Part shown: positions 33,668-42,202 of the stretch, piece after piece
How the letters are laid out: each line of letters begins with the position of its first letter
How positions within the stretch are numbered: the stretch's first letter is position 1
Assembly: GCA_031180825.1 (NCBI GenBank)
Contig: JAPSLM010000015.1
Span: forward strand, 1-64,000
DNA length: 64,000 nucleotides
DNA from: Paenibacillus sp.
GTDB lineage: Bacteria > Bacillota > Bacilli > Paenibacillales > NBRC-103111
Direction of reading: 5' to 3'
Translations under genes and position numbers: made by a program
The notes under the pieces: generated by a model
Told to the model about the DNA's origin: nothing
Database searches by the model: none
What the model saw: the letters and a program-made list of their open reading frames with translations, nothing else

Positions 33668-35241
33668 CAAAATGAATACGCTCTTTGCGTGATTGTGCGT
33701 TCACATTGTTCAAGCTCGTCTGCCGCACGGTGCAAATAATCGATGCATCTTCTCAAATCCTGGTTGTAGCCCACCTTGCAGCCGATCCAAATGACCGATA
33801 TGCGCTGCTGCCAGTCTACAAGACTTGCCAGCGTATCGAGTCTGCGGTCCACATGAACAATTTGGTTCTGAACCGCTTGTAAGCGGGAAGCCAAATTTCT
33901 GAGCTCTATCATGTTTACGCGAATATCCTCATGCTGAAAGCCGGATTGTTTCCACGTAGGCCAGGAAGCCTTGACGAACTTCGAAACCCTGCTGACGATA
34001 TCGTGCACTTCGGCATACACCCGCTGTTTAAAATCATGGAACCTCTCTTTTAGGATCGCTCCAAGTCCCGCCTGCGCAAACAGCTCGCCGAACTTGCGCG
34101 TCACCCACGTTTTAAACTGAACGATCTTCTCGTCCACAACTTCCGCAGCAATCTGGGCAGCCGTCACAAACGCGGCAGCAACAAACGTAATTTCTATAGC
34201 TTTGAGCATGGCTCCTACGGTCGCCAAGGTTTGGGGAACGTTAGCGGCCGCCAGAATACCGGCTGTTTTCAGTAACTGAACCGTATCGATATCGCCGTTC
34301 CAAACGGCGAAAATAAGTTCTACCGTTTCGTAGAGCATCGGGTTAGGCAGCTTTTGAATCCCTTGAGTCAGGTTGGACAGCATCCGATATTCAAAATCTT
34401 TACTTTGGACATTGTCCCTTCGCAGGGTACCATTATCGTTCACAAGATGTTTCAGGGCATGGTGGTCCATATTAAACAAATCAGGCAGCGTTCCTTTTTT
34501 GGCTGAAGTTTCGATCATGACCGGTTTCGTCGGATTGTAGAAAAGGGAAGAAACGGAATCGTATCTGTTCTGAAACTCCTGAATTTTTCCCCTCATGTGC
34601 CGGATCGAATGTTGATAAGTAATGGTAAATTCCTTGTTGAAGCCAGGAGCGTTAAACGTAGAACAATTAGCTATTTTTTGTTGGATTTCGCCAGTTGCCG
34701 TTAAGGTTGCATATAGTGCAAGGTTCCCCCCCAAAGAATGTCCCGTTACCGTTATGCTGCTGTACCGCTTGGCTTGCGATTCCATGTACAATCTGGCTTT
34801 ATGCTGCTGGACGCTTTCCTCCTCATACGAAGTTGAAGCATTATTTTTCCAGTCGTTTCGAAACTCTTTTTTGGCGATATCTTCGCTTCCCCGGAAAGCA
34901 AAGACCGCTTGACCGGGCTCCGGCTCGAACGTGTACGCCACAAACCCCGTTGCCTCGTTATCGTCATCGACATGGCTTATTTTCCAATGATAATATTTCG
35001 AAGAATCTTGAGATAAACTTTCAATGGCATGCTTAAATGCTTCAAACTGTGCCTTTGTTTTAAATTGGCCTTCAACATCTCGAACTGACGATTCCAGGTC
35101 GCTTTTGTAGGCACTTACAAGTTCTCCTACGGTAAGTGCCCCGGAAAGCAAACTTTTGCTTAAATTCGCATGATTTTTTATATTCAAGTACACTAATTCT
35201 GAAAGGATTGCTTTATCCGCTTCGGTAATGGTTGCGGTCAT
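33667..35241 (-). CDS. Lipase-like (Mbeg1/DUF2974) protein of the type VII locus
   Basis: A 524-residue protein. The first half is an alpha/beta hydrolase with the lipase elbow GHSLGGN (about 162-168), an oxyanion FRGSED segment near 117 and NRYDSVSSLF near 225. The second half is mostly helical, with two hydrophobic stretches and a C-terminal coiled-coil-like region (NLASRLQAVQNQIVHVDRRL). It has no signal peptide. It is the last gene of the WXG100/EssC cluster, so it may be a secreted lipase effector. I chose the ATG at 35241 after AAAGGGGGA. The role is inferred from its neighbours. Confidence 0.75.
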   Translation of the reverse strand: MTATITEADKAILSELVYLNIKNHANLSKSLLSGALTVGELVSAYKSDLESSVRDVEGQFKTKAQFEAFKHAIESLSQDSSKYYHWKISHVDDDNEATGFVAYTFEPEPGQAVFAFRGSEDIAKKEFRNDWKNNASTSYEEESVQQHKARLYMESQAKRYSSITVTGHSLGGNLALYATLTATGEIQQKIANCSTFNAPGFNKEFTITYQHSIRHMRGKIQEFQNRYDSVSSLFYNPTKPVMIETSAKKGTLPDLFNMDHHALKHLVNDNGTLRRDNVQSKDFEYRMLSNLTQGIQKLPNPMLYETVELIFAVWNGDIDTVQLLKTAGILAAANVPQTLATVGAMLKAIEITFVAAAFVTAAQIAAEVVDEKIVQFKTWVTRKFGELFAQAGLGAILKERFHDFKQRVYAEVHDIVSRVSKFVKASWPTWKQSGFQHEDIRVNMIELRNLASRLQAVQNQIVHVDRRLDTLASLVDWQQRISVIWIGCKVGYNQDLRRCIDYLHRAADELEQCERTITQRAYSF

Positions 35242-35258
35242 TGAATCCCCCTTTCTTA

Positions 35259-36038
35259 TCATTTCTTATACTCCCAGTCAAAATGATTTAAAATCTCTTT
35301 GGCGGAATACACCTTTTTTGCATCGAGGATTTTGGCAAACGTATGGGTATAACTCATTTCTTGCCGAGTGTAATAATGGAGCGCCTCACCCACTGTATAA
35401 TAATCCGTGCTAACCCGGTCAAAAGCGGACGGCTTTAAATAAAATACCGAAATAAACCCATGCTTGAATTCTTCCAATGCTAATATCCGGTCTACCAATT
35501 GGTCTACTTTTTCGGCTTGGCGCTCCTTGTCAATATCAGGTTCGCTTTTAATAAACAGATCGACAGCTATGCCGTTAATCGCTTCAGCCTTAAAGTAATC
35601 TTCAATACTCATGTTTTTGTTATTCAAATCGCGGGCCGGAAAAGTTAAACCACCCGAGTCCAAATGCGTCTTGACCCAAATGTTGTTGTTTTCAAAAACT
35701 TCTTGAGATACCTTAATCATCTTTTCATCGAACTTGTCGGCCATAATCATGTTCATATAATTGTCCCATATTTTGTTAAAGTCCTTCGTGATTTCGGCTC
35801 TAAAACGATGCCTCGGAGAATGTTGGGGATACGCCTCCGCTTTGAACGTATCGGTTGAAAACGTCCCTGCCCCATACCCGCCTCCGACGTTTTCAACCAC
35901 AAATTTTTCGCCGTACTTTTCGTTTAAATACCGCGCTATTTTGTTTCCCGCATCCTTATACTTCTGACCGCAGCCCATAAGCGTTACCAACGATAGCACT
36001 ATCACAATCCGAAGCACCAGCCTTCCACTAAAGTTCAT
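35259..36038 (-). CDS. Lipoprotein of the type VII locus
   Basis: A 259-residue protein with a lipoprotein signal peptide ending LVTLMGC; the rest is predicted extracellular. It shows KIARYLNEKYGEKFVVENVGGG after the Cys, then alternating helical segments, resembling DUF1672-like or YjcP-like lipoproteins only loosely. I cannot assign a family with confidence. The ATG at 36038 follows GGAGGGGGA. It sits directly upstream of the lipase-like gene, the position often held by an accessory or immunity protein, so a surface immunity protein is one hypothesis. Confidence 0.7.
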   Translation of the reverse strand: MNFSGRLVLRIVIVLSLVTLMGCGQKYKDAGNKIARYLNEKYGEKFVVENVGGGYGAGTFSTDTFKAEAYPQHSPRHRFRAEITKDFNKIWDNYMNMIMADKFDEKMIKVSQEVFENNNIWVKTHLDSGGLTFPARDLNNKNMSIEDYFKAEAINGIAVDLFIKSEPDIDKERQAEKVDQLVDRILALEEFKHGFISVFYLKPSAFDRVSTDYYTVGEALHYYTRQEMSYTHTFAKILDAKKVYSAKEILNHFDWEYKK

Positions 36039-36089
36039 TTCCCCCTCCGTACCCTCCATGAGAACAAAAAATGAATTGATTGCTTCCCG

Positions 36090-36281
36090 TTATCTTAATC
36101 GACGCAGCATTTGAACGACCTCGTCGTACTCACTTGATATTTTCGTCAATCGTCTGGAGCAAGGTTCGACGCTAATTCCCTTCAAGCCCTTTAATTCCTG
36201 CGCCACGCTTTCCAATTCCCGTCTGATTCGGTTGAATTCTTCAATAATGGCGGTTGCTTCCCGGTCTGCTGCCGCGTTCAT
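36090..36281 (-). CDS. Small helical protein of the type VII locus
   Basis: A 63-residue helical protein (from MNAAADREATAIIEEF to VVQMLRRLR) with heptad-like leucine and isoleucine spacing. It recalls YwqI/DUF5344-type small partners of LXG effectors but is shorter. The ATG at 36281 is better spaced from GAGGG than the in-frame ATG two codons earlier. It lies between the second WXG100 gene and the lipoprotein gene and may be an effector chaperone. Confidence 0.6.
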   Translation of the reverse strand: MNAAADREATAIIEEFNRIRRELESVAQELKGLKGISVEPCSRRLTKISSEYDEVVQMLRRLR

Positions 36282-36361
36282 GCGCATCCCTCTTCGTATC
36301 CTTGGATTGTAGATGACGGAGAGCGACAGGTGTTCCTGTCACCCTCTATATAGATCGGATC

Positions 36362-36664
36362 CTACTTGAATTGGCTGGCGTTGCTGTTGATAGTCGTTTC
36401 GGTTGCATCGTAGTTCGAAACCGTATGATCCAGGAAAGCCGCATAAGCGTCCACGACCGCCCGATAGTCGCTAAACTTTTGGGAATTCGCGTTGAATTTG
36501 TCCTGAATGGTTCGGGAGGCATCGCTATCCCAAGAGCTCGTCAGACCGTTCATTTCTTTCTTAATCTCTTCGAGCTTGGCGGTCAAGCTGCCGTTCAGTG
36601 TTCGGATCGTTGCCGCGGTTTGGGTTACCTCTGCGGTAGATATGCTGATTCCTTCGATAGACAT
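36362..36664 (-). CDS. WXG100-family protein with an altered WxG turn
   Basis: A 100-residue two-helix protein of WXG100 size. The central turn reads SWDSDAS, so the Gly of W-x-G is a Ser. The second helix has FLDHTVSNYDATETTIN, which carries a YxxxE-like export signal (YDATE). It may pair with the other WXG100 protein encoded 29 bp upstream. AAGGAGGCCAAT precedes the ATG. Confidence 0.8.
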   Translation of the reverse strand: MSIEGISISTAEVTQTAATIRTLNGSLTAKLEEIKKEMNGLTSSWDSDASRTIQDKFNANSQKFSDYRAVVDAYAAFLDHTVSNYDATETTINSNASQFK

Positions 36665-36693
36665 AGGGATTGGCCTCCTTCAAAAGAATGGAA

Positions 36694-36996
36694 TTAGTTC
36701 GCTAATTTTTTGGCGGAGTTCGCAATTTCGGTTTGCGTCGTCCGATACGTTTGGGCGCTATGCTTTAAAAATTCGGAATATTGCTCCATTAGCTTTTTCA
36801 TATTTTCAAAATCATCGCGGAATCCTTCGATTTGCGTCGTATAAGCGACGTTGTCCTGTCCCTTCCACGCGCTGCCCATGGCCTTGACTTCGTTAAACAG
36901 CTGGTCATACAAACGCTGATACTCGGCGGCATGCCCATCCATGTTTTTAGCTGCGGCTTCCAGCTTTGCGGGATCTACGACAATTTTTCTTGCCAT
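36694..36996 (-). CDS. WXG100-family secreted protein (EsxA-like)
   Basis: A 100-residue helical hairpin with the WxG turn in SAWKGQDN (about residue 43-50) and the C-terminal export motif YRTTQTE (Y-x3-T/Q-E). These are classic EsxA/YukE features. I favour the ATG at 36996 (MARKIVVDP), eight bases after GAGAGGAGA; another lies two codons earlier. It follows yukD by 27 bp and is a substrate and probable structural partner of the EssC system. Confidence 0.88.
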   Translation of the reverse strand: MARKIVVDPAKLEAAAKNMDGHAAEYQRLYDQLFNEVKAMGSAWKGQDNVAYTTQIEGFRDDFENMKKLMEQYSEFLKHSAQTYRTTQTEIANSAKKLAN

Positions 36997-37023
36997 ATCC
37001 ATTCTCCTCTCGGTAATAAAGGT

Positions 37024-37275
37024 TTATATTAACATCAGCCTGGCACCGTGATGAAGCCCCGATTCTTGAGCTGACATGCCAATATCCAATACGGACCCGG
37101 TTGTTCTCTCGCATAAAACGGTATCGCGGGTTGCGGCAAAATAACCGTTCGATAACTCGGCGATCGCGCCGGTTAATAACGTCTCGACCTCCCAAAGCTT
37201 GGTCGTGAGAGGAAGATATACGTCATAGGTCCGGGCTAAAGCCGGCACAAATACTTCAACCAATATTTTATCCAT
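37024..37275 (-). CDS. yukD: YukD/EsaB-like ubiquitin-fold protein
   Basis: An 83-residue beta-grasp protein (MDKILVEVFVPALARTYDVYLP at the start, SVLDIGMSAQESGLHHGARLMLI at the end). YukD/EsaB is a small cytosolic component of Bacillota type VII systems. Its start overlaps the end of essC by 8 bp, so the two are translated together. Confidence 0.85.
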   Translation of the reverse strand: MDKILVEVFVPALARTYDVYLPLTTKLWEVETLLTGAIAELSNGYFAATRDTVLCERTTGSVLDIGMSAQESGLHHGARLMLI

Positions 37276-40200
37276 CGGAAGCTTCCTCCTTGAGATGCAA
37301 AGGCGAAGTCACCAGCTTCATGAGAACCGGCTTCCCGTTCGTCACGATATAGCCGAAGTCGTCTCCGATATCCCGGTACAGCTCGCTTGTAAGCTTCCCG
37401 ATCTTGAGCTGATATTGATCCGCAATGCCGTTCCCCAGCCATATCCCTTCATTGGGAATCACCTTCGTCTTAAACCAAGCTTCGTAGGATATGGACGCAA
37501 TCGACGAAACGCGTTCGCAGATAATGAAATTCACCTGATACGACGCCTCGCCTTTTTCCAGAAGAACCCGGAGCTTATCCTTGGAATCGTCGGAGATTCG
37601 CGAGTTTAAGCTTGCCAACGAGTGAATGATCCAAGTCTGCTTGGCAAACGCCGGAACCGGTTCGCCGGCGGCTATCGCGTCCTTGTACGTATTGTTGCGG
37701 CGGACAAGGGTATTAAATAATTGGGCGACAACGTGGTCCCAATCCGTTGGATTTCCGTAATAGGTATAGTTCTTGAGCTCGTCATCCACCAGCTTATTGT
37801 CCGGATCGACGACGGCAACCTCGGCTTCCGCTTTGGCCGATAAGACCTCGGCCAGCCCTTGGACAAAGCCCGCATTGTCGTTGGTTTGAGACAATACAAG
37901 CTGAATGTAATGCTGATCGAAGTGAAAGCAGGCCGTCTGCAAGCTGTTCTTCTCCACGCCCACCGGAATCTTCCCGGCCCGGCCGTACTTGATCTCAGCC
38001 ATCAAGAAATTCGCATCGATGAGCTCAGGCAGGATCGGAATTCTTCTTGCGGCCGGTTCCGTCCATCCGGCGGCATAATCTTCACCATATTTGCGAATAT
38101 GCTCAAATCGGTTTTCCACATCGCGATGCGTATGTGCAATTTGAAATTCATAGATCCGATCGGACTTCATAATGCCTCTCCCCTTAAACTTGGAGGGATA
38201 GACACCTTCCACATTACCGAGCACACTCGCGTATTCGGCGGCATCGTTAAGCTGCAGCACGTACAATTGCTTGAAATTTTGCAAAACCCGGTACCGGACC
38301 GCGCCCGTATTGAGTGCAGACAAGATAAAGTAAATCCCGTACTTCAAGCCTTCCCTCGCTAAATAGGCCATCGCTTCTTCCTTGTCCTCGAACAGCTCCG
38401 TGAACGACGAATAGTTATGAACGACCACGACAATGGAAGGAACGGCATTTTGCGCCGATCTCATGTAAGACTGGTAATCGCCGCCATAATCTGCGAACCG
38501 TTTTTTCCGGTCCGCGGTCTCTTGATACAGCATCCTGAACAAATTATTTACTTTCTCCGTTTCATGCGAGAGCAGGACATCGCCCACATGCGGCGCTTTG
38601 GCGAAGGCGCGCAAGGTCTCGGAAGCGAAATCCAGAATATATAAATGGAGCTCGGACGGCGTATGCTCCTCCAGCAGCGAATAGAGCAGCGTGGTCAAGA
38701 GGGTCGTCTTCCCGCTTCCCGCCGCACCGTAAATGACGGCATTTCCTTCCTTGGTCAGCGGAAATGTCATTGTAAACTGGCGCTGGCTGGCAGGAGCGTC
38801 CACTTTGCCGACCGCCGGATTCAGCACACCGCGGGCTTGCTGCGAAGCCGGATGACTCTCTCTGAGCTCGTCGAGATAAATAAATTCCGGAAGCGGGTCG
38901 AGCCAGAGCGGCCGAACGCCGATGCGTTCTTCTTTGGCGATGGCCGCCAAATAGCGGTTCACCTCATCCAATTGCTTGGCCGGGTTGTGGAACCGTTTCT
39001 TGCGTCTGTCGATGATAGCTTGTTTCACGACGCGTCCCAGGTTGTCGATGACGGTCACGCTCTCCTCCCTGGCTTTCTCCATCCGATTCGTCGGATAATA
39101 AGGAGCTCCTCCCCAAGCGGATTGACCAAGCTCAAACAGTTCATTGTAGCCAACCTGGACATAGAACCGCCCGGCAACGGACAGCTCGGCCGCATCCGGC
39201 CTTTTGACTACATCCATACTATCGGCTTTCTCCTGCACCTTAAGGCAAATTCGGAACCTGCTGTTACTCCAAATTTGATCGTCCACCACTCCGGATGGCT
39301 TTTGGGTGGCCAAGATCAAATGAATACCCAAGCTTCTGCCGATCCGTGCCGCACTAACCAGCTGCTCCATAAATTCAGGCTGCTGCGTCTTTAATTCCGC
39401 AAACTCGTCCGAAACGATAAACAAGTGCTGCAGCGGCTCCATGACTTTGCCTTCCCGAAAAAGCCGCTGATATTTGTAAATATCCATGTTGCTCATATTC
39501 AGCAGCTTGCTCGTTTCGCTAAAAATGGCTTGCCTTCGCTTTAACTCGCTCTGAATGGAAATCAACGACCGCTTGACTGCCGCACCGTCCAGGTTCGTAA
39601 TCGTTCCCGCCAGATGAGGCAAACTCGCAAATGCGCCGGCCATTCCGCCGCCTTTGTAGTCGATCAGAATAAAAGCTACTTCATTCGGATGATAGTTTAC
39701 GGCGAGCGAAAGAATGAACGTCATCATAAATTCGCTTTTCCCGGAACCCGTCATCCCTGCAACCAAGCCATGAGGACCGTGATATTTCTCATGCAAGTCC
39801 AGATAAAACCGCTCGCCGGCCGTATCCACCCCGATCGGAGTTTGGAGCGATAAGGCAGGATCGTTATCCCGCCATCTCGTCGGCGCATTCAGATATTCGA
39901 CCTTCCCCACCCCGAACAGGTCCAGAAAGGTCAGCATGGCAGGCAGCGTATAGCCCGCTCCCGAAGTATCCAGTCGAATATTGCCCAGTTGCACGGCAAG
40001 CTGAAGCTCGTCCTGAACGGGATATGGATGAGGCTGAAACGCAATATGCTTCCCGGAGGTATCGTCCTTGTCATATATTTTGGAATGACTTCCTTCAAAC
40101 TCTACGACCAGCGAGCACTCTTTGGGCAGGTTTTTCAGTTCGTCGTACAGATGGATTACGCTGATGCCCAGACTGTTTTTTTGCTTCCGTATGCCATTCA

Positions 40201-41887
40201 TCATCTCCGCCTTGCCAGCCAAGGTCTTATCGATCGCGAAAATGACGTAGTGCGGTTTGACTTCCTTAAGTTCTTCCTCCGAAACGATGCTCTCTCTGCC
40301 GGCAATTTCTTTTTCGAAAAAGACCGAAAGCTCCTTGACCTCGCCCGGATCCGTTGCGATAAAGCGAATGGACTTGTCGTCGCTCCAAACGTGAGGCAGC
40401 CATTTTGCGAACTCCCACGTTGCCCCTTCCTTCTTGTCATAGATGAAAACAAGCTTTAACTCATCATAGCTATGGAGCGCTGCAAGCTGGACAATCCATC
40501 CTTTGGCCGCATCGGTGACTTCAGCCCTTGTCCCGATCATGCCGCTGATCCAATCTTCCGTTAGCGAAAGCGGGATAGGAACCTGCTCCAGCACTTTCGG
40601 CTCCTCCATAAGTCGATACAGCTCCTCTTGAAGTTCATCCTCTTCGAGGGAAAATCTTCTTTCCGGAAATTTCAGCTCAATCTGAAGCGGCAGATTGCCC
40701 AGCCCAAGGCGAACCTTCAAAAAATCGTCCTGCCTGCGGGTCCGCTCCCATAGGGTCCGCTTGCGCAGCTTGATTCGGGAGACGCACTCCTCAAGAGGAA
40801 CCAGATTTTCATGCAGCACTTGGCGCTGGCGTTCTCCGGCATCCCGGATCTTTTGCCGAACCTCTTGCATATAATTCTTGTATTTTTCCTGCCTGATTCT
40901 CTCCTGCTTCACGCGCTTCCCGGCTTCGTGCCGTCTTGTCAAAACGGGCCACAAAATCGTACCCAGCAGGACGCTGAATGACATGACAAGAGTCGGCATG
41001 GCGTTCATGATCTTGCCGTTGGATTGCAGTGCGTTGTGCAGAGAATAAAACCCGGTGAACAAGGAGGCCATGCCCATCGTAATGGACGGACCGAGCATTA
41101 ACATAAGCGGGGTTTGTTCCAGGTTCGCCCGGGGCGGCGGAGCGTCGATCTTGATCTCGACACGGTCGATTTCCTTGATAAACCTCGGGGAACGGTAAAA
41201 CAAATCGCCTTCACGCATTTCTTCGCCGACTTCATCCTCCGTATCGGGAATCGCCGGGTAAGGTTTAACGCATGGTCTAAGCACATCCGGATTGCAGCTC
41301 ATCCGGCCGTCCGGATTATTCATGGCGATAAAGCCGCTGCCGACGATGATCTTCAAGCCGACGATATAGATCGTATCTCCCGGTTTAAGAATCCGCTCCG
41401 TCGTCCTCTCCCCGTTCACAAACGTCCCGTTCGAGCTGCCGGTATCCCGGAGCGTGATGAACGTCTCGGAAATAAACAGCTCCGCATGAACGGAGGACGT
41501 ATACTTCGTCGCATACCTGATCTCGCAGCCGTCCCCACGGCCGATCTTTATTTTCCCTCGGCCGGGCAAGCTGTACCTTTGGAAAACTTTTCGATCGGCC
41601 GATACCGGTTCGGCAAATAGAATCGCAATTTCATCCGTTTTCTTCAGAAGAATGCTATAGATGGTCAGGGGCTCGACGGCAAGCTCTTTTACTTTGCGGC
41701 TGCCGGCATCCAGGACGACCGCATGTTGATTCGACTTGAGAATCCATTGATCGTTCACGCCTTCGACGCCGATCACCCGTTCCTCATACCCTCGAAGGTT
41801 CGTTTGGGTAACCCAATACTGCCCGGACTTCTTTTCAGGCAGCACGCATGTATGAACTTCGTTTTCCTTCAGCAAGGATAGCTGCAT
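37268..41887 (-). CDS. essC: Type VII secretion ATPase EssC (FtsK/SpoIIIE family)
   Basis: A 1539-residue EssC. N-terminal forkhead-associated domains come first (about 1-190, with GRGDGCEIRYATKYTSSVHAE and DTGSSNGTFVNGE), then two membrane segments (about 255-300), a coiled region and tandem FtsK ATPase domains. ATPase 1 has Walker A GMTGSGKSE and the Walker B-like LFIVSDEFAEL. ATPase 2 has Walker A GAAGSGKTT. A third, degenerate domain ends the protein. It powers export of WXG100 proteins. I chose the ATG at 41887 after GAGGGAGGGG; upstream in-frame codons run through a promoter and terminator. Confidence 0.92.
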   Translation of the reverse strand: MQLSLLKENEVHTCVLPEKKSGQYWVTQTNLRGYEERVIGVEGVNDQWILKSNQHAVVLDAGSRKVKELAVEPLTIYSILLKKTDEIAILFAEPVSADRKVFQRYSLPGRGKIKIGRGDGCEIRYATKYTSSVHAELFISETFITLRDTGSSNGTFVNGERTTERILKPGDTIYIVGLKIIVGSGFIAMNNPDGRMSCNPDVLRPCVKPYPAIPDTEDEVGEEMREGDLFYRSPRFIKEIDRVEIKIDAPPPRANLEQTPLMLMLGPSITMGMASLFTGFYSLHNALQSNGKIMNAMPTLVMSFSVLLGTILWPVLTRRHEAGKRVKQERIRQEKYKNYMQEVRQKIRDAGERQRQVLHENLVPLEECVSRIKLRKRTLWERTRRQDDFLKVRLGLGNLPLQIELKFPERRFSLEEDELQEELYRLMEEPKVLEQVPIPLSLTEDWISGMIGTRAEVTDAAKGWIVQLAALHSYDELKLVFIYDKKEGATWEFAKWLPHVWSDDKSIRFIATDPGEVKELSVFFEKEIAGRESIVSEEELKEVKPHYVIFAIDKTLAGKAEMMNGIRKQKNSLGISVIHLYDELKNLPKECSLVVEFEGSHSKIYDKDDTSGKHIAFQPHPYPVQDELQLAVQLGNIRLDTSGAGYTLPAMLTFLDLFGVGKVEYLNAPTRWRDNDPALSLQTPIGVDTAGERFYLDLHEKYHGPHGLVAGMTGSGKSEFMMTFILSLAVNYHPNEVAFILIDYKGGGMAGAFASLPHLAGTITNLDGAAVKRSLISIQSELKRRQAIFSETSKLLNMSNMDIYKYQRLFREGKVMEPLQHLFIVSDEFAELKTQQPEFMEQLVSAARIGRSLGIHLILATQKPSGVVDDQIWSNSRFRICLKVQEKADSMDVVKRPDAAELSVAGRFYVQVGYNELFELGQSAWGGAPYYPTNRMEKAREESVTVIDNLGRVVKQAIIDRRKKRFHNPAKQLDEVNRYLAAIAKEERIGVRPLWLDPLPEFIYLDELRESHPASQQARGVLNPAVGKVDAPASQRQFTMTFPLTKEGNAVIYGAAGSGKTTLLTTLLYSLLEEHTPSELHLYILDFASETLRAFAKAPHVGDVLLSHETEKVNNLFRMLYQETADRKKRFADYGGDYQSYMRSAQNAVPSIVVVVHNYSSFTELFEDKEEAMAYLAREGLKYGIYFILSALNTGAVRYRVLQNFKQLYVLQLNDAAEYASVLGNVEGVYPSKFKGRGIMKSDRIYEFQIAHTHRDVENRFEHIRKYGEDYAAGWTEPAARRIPILPELIDANFLMAEIKYGRAGKIPVGVEKNSLQTACFHFDQHYIQLVLSQTNDNAGFVQGLAEVLSAKAEAEVAVVDPDNKLVDDELKNYTYYGNPTDWDHVVAQLFNTLVRRNNTYKDAIAAGEPVPAFAKQTWIIHSLASLNSRISDDSKDKLRVLLEKGEASYQVNFIICERVSSIASISYEAWFKTKVIPNEGIWLGNGIADQYQLKIGKLTSELYRDIGDDFGYIVTNGKPVLMKLVTSPLHLKEEASDG

Positions 41888-41952
41888 AGGTCCCCTCCCT
41901 CTTGCGAACAAACGATCGGACAAATTTCCGCAATGTTTTCTATCCGAGAACA

Positions 41953-41999
41953 CAAAAAAACCGCCCCATCCATGGCTAAATGCACATGAATAAGGCGGT
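41953..41999 (-). terminator. Terminator or attenuator in the essC leader
   Basis: On the minus strand ACCGCC and GGCGGT pair with an inner CAT/ATG pairing, and TTTTTTTGTG follows. It lies between the essC promoter and its start codon. Confidence 0.65.
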
Positions 42000-42023
42000 G
42001 CTTCCGCTTTGATCATTGGTTGT

Positions 42024-42052
42024 ATAATATCACTTTCTGCCAAAATCTGCAA
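42024..42052 (-). promoter_or_regulatory. SigA-type promoter of the type VII operon
   Basis: On the minus strand TTGCAG (42047-42052), 17 nt, then TATTAT (42024-42029). The leader to the essC start would be about 130 nt long. Confidence 0.6.
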
Positions 42053-42202
42053 TAGGGATTTTATTCGACAAACCACGTTTCGATAATTTCCTTTAACCGC
42101 ACGGGCTGGAATAAGAAGGAATTTACCATGGGTTTGTCGAATTGTTTTAATCCTAAAAACCATATCCAATATAAAAATAGCACAACCGAGGGGGCTCGTT
42201 CG

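Noticed and set aside
41888..42169. N-terminal extension of EssC
   Set aside because: The frame is open, but it crosses a promoter and a terminator. The ATG at 41887 has a strong ribosome-binding site and the expected FHA start.
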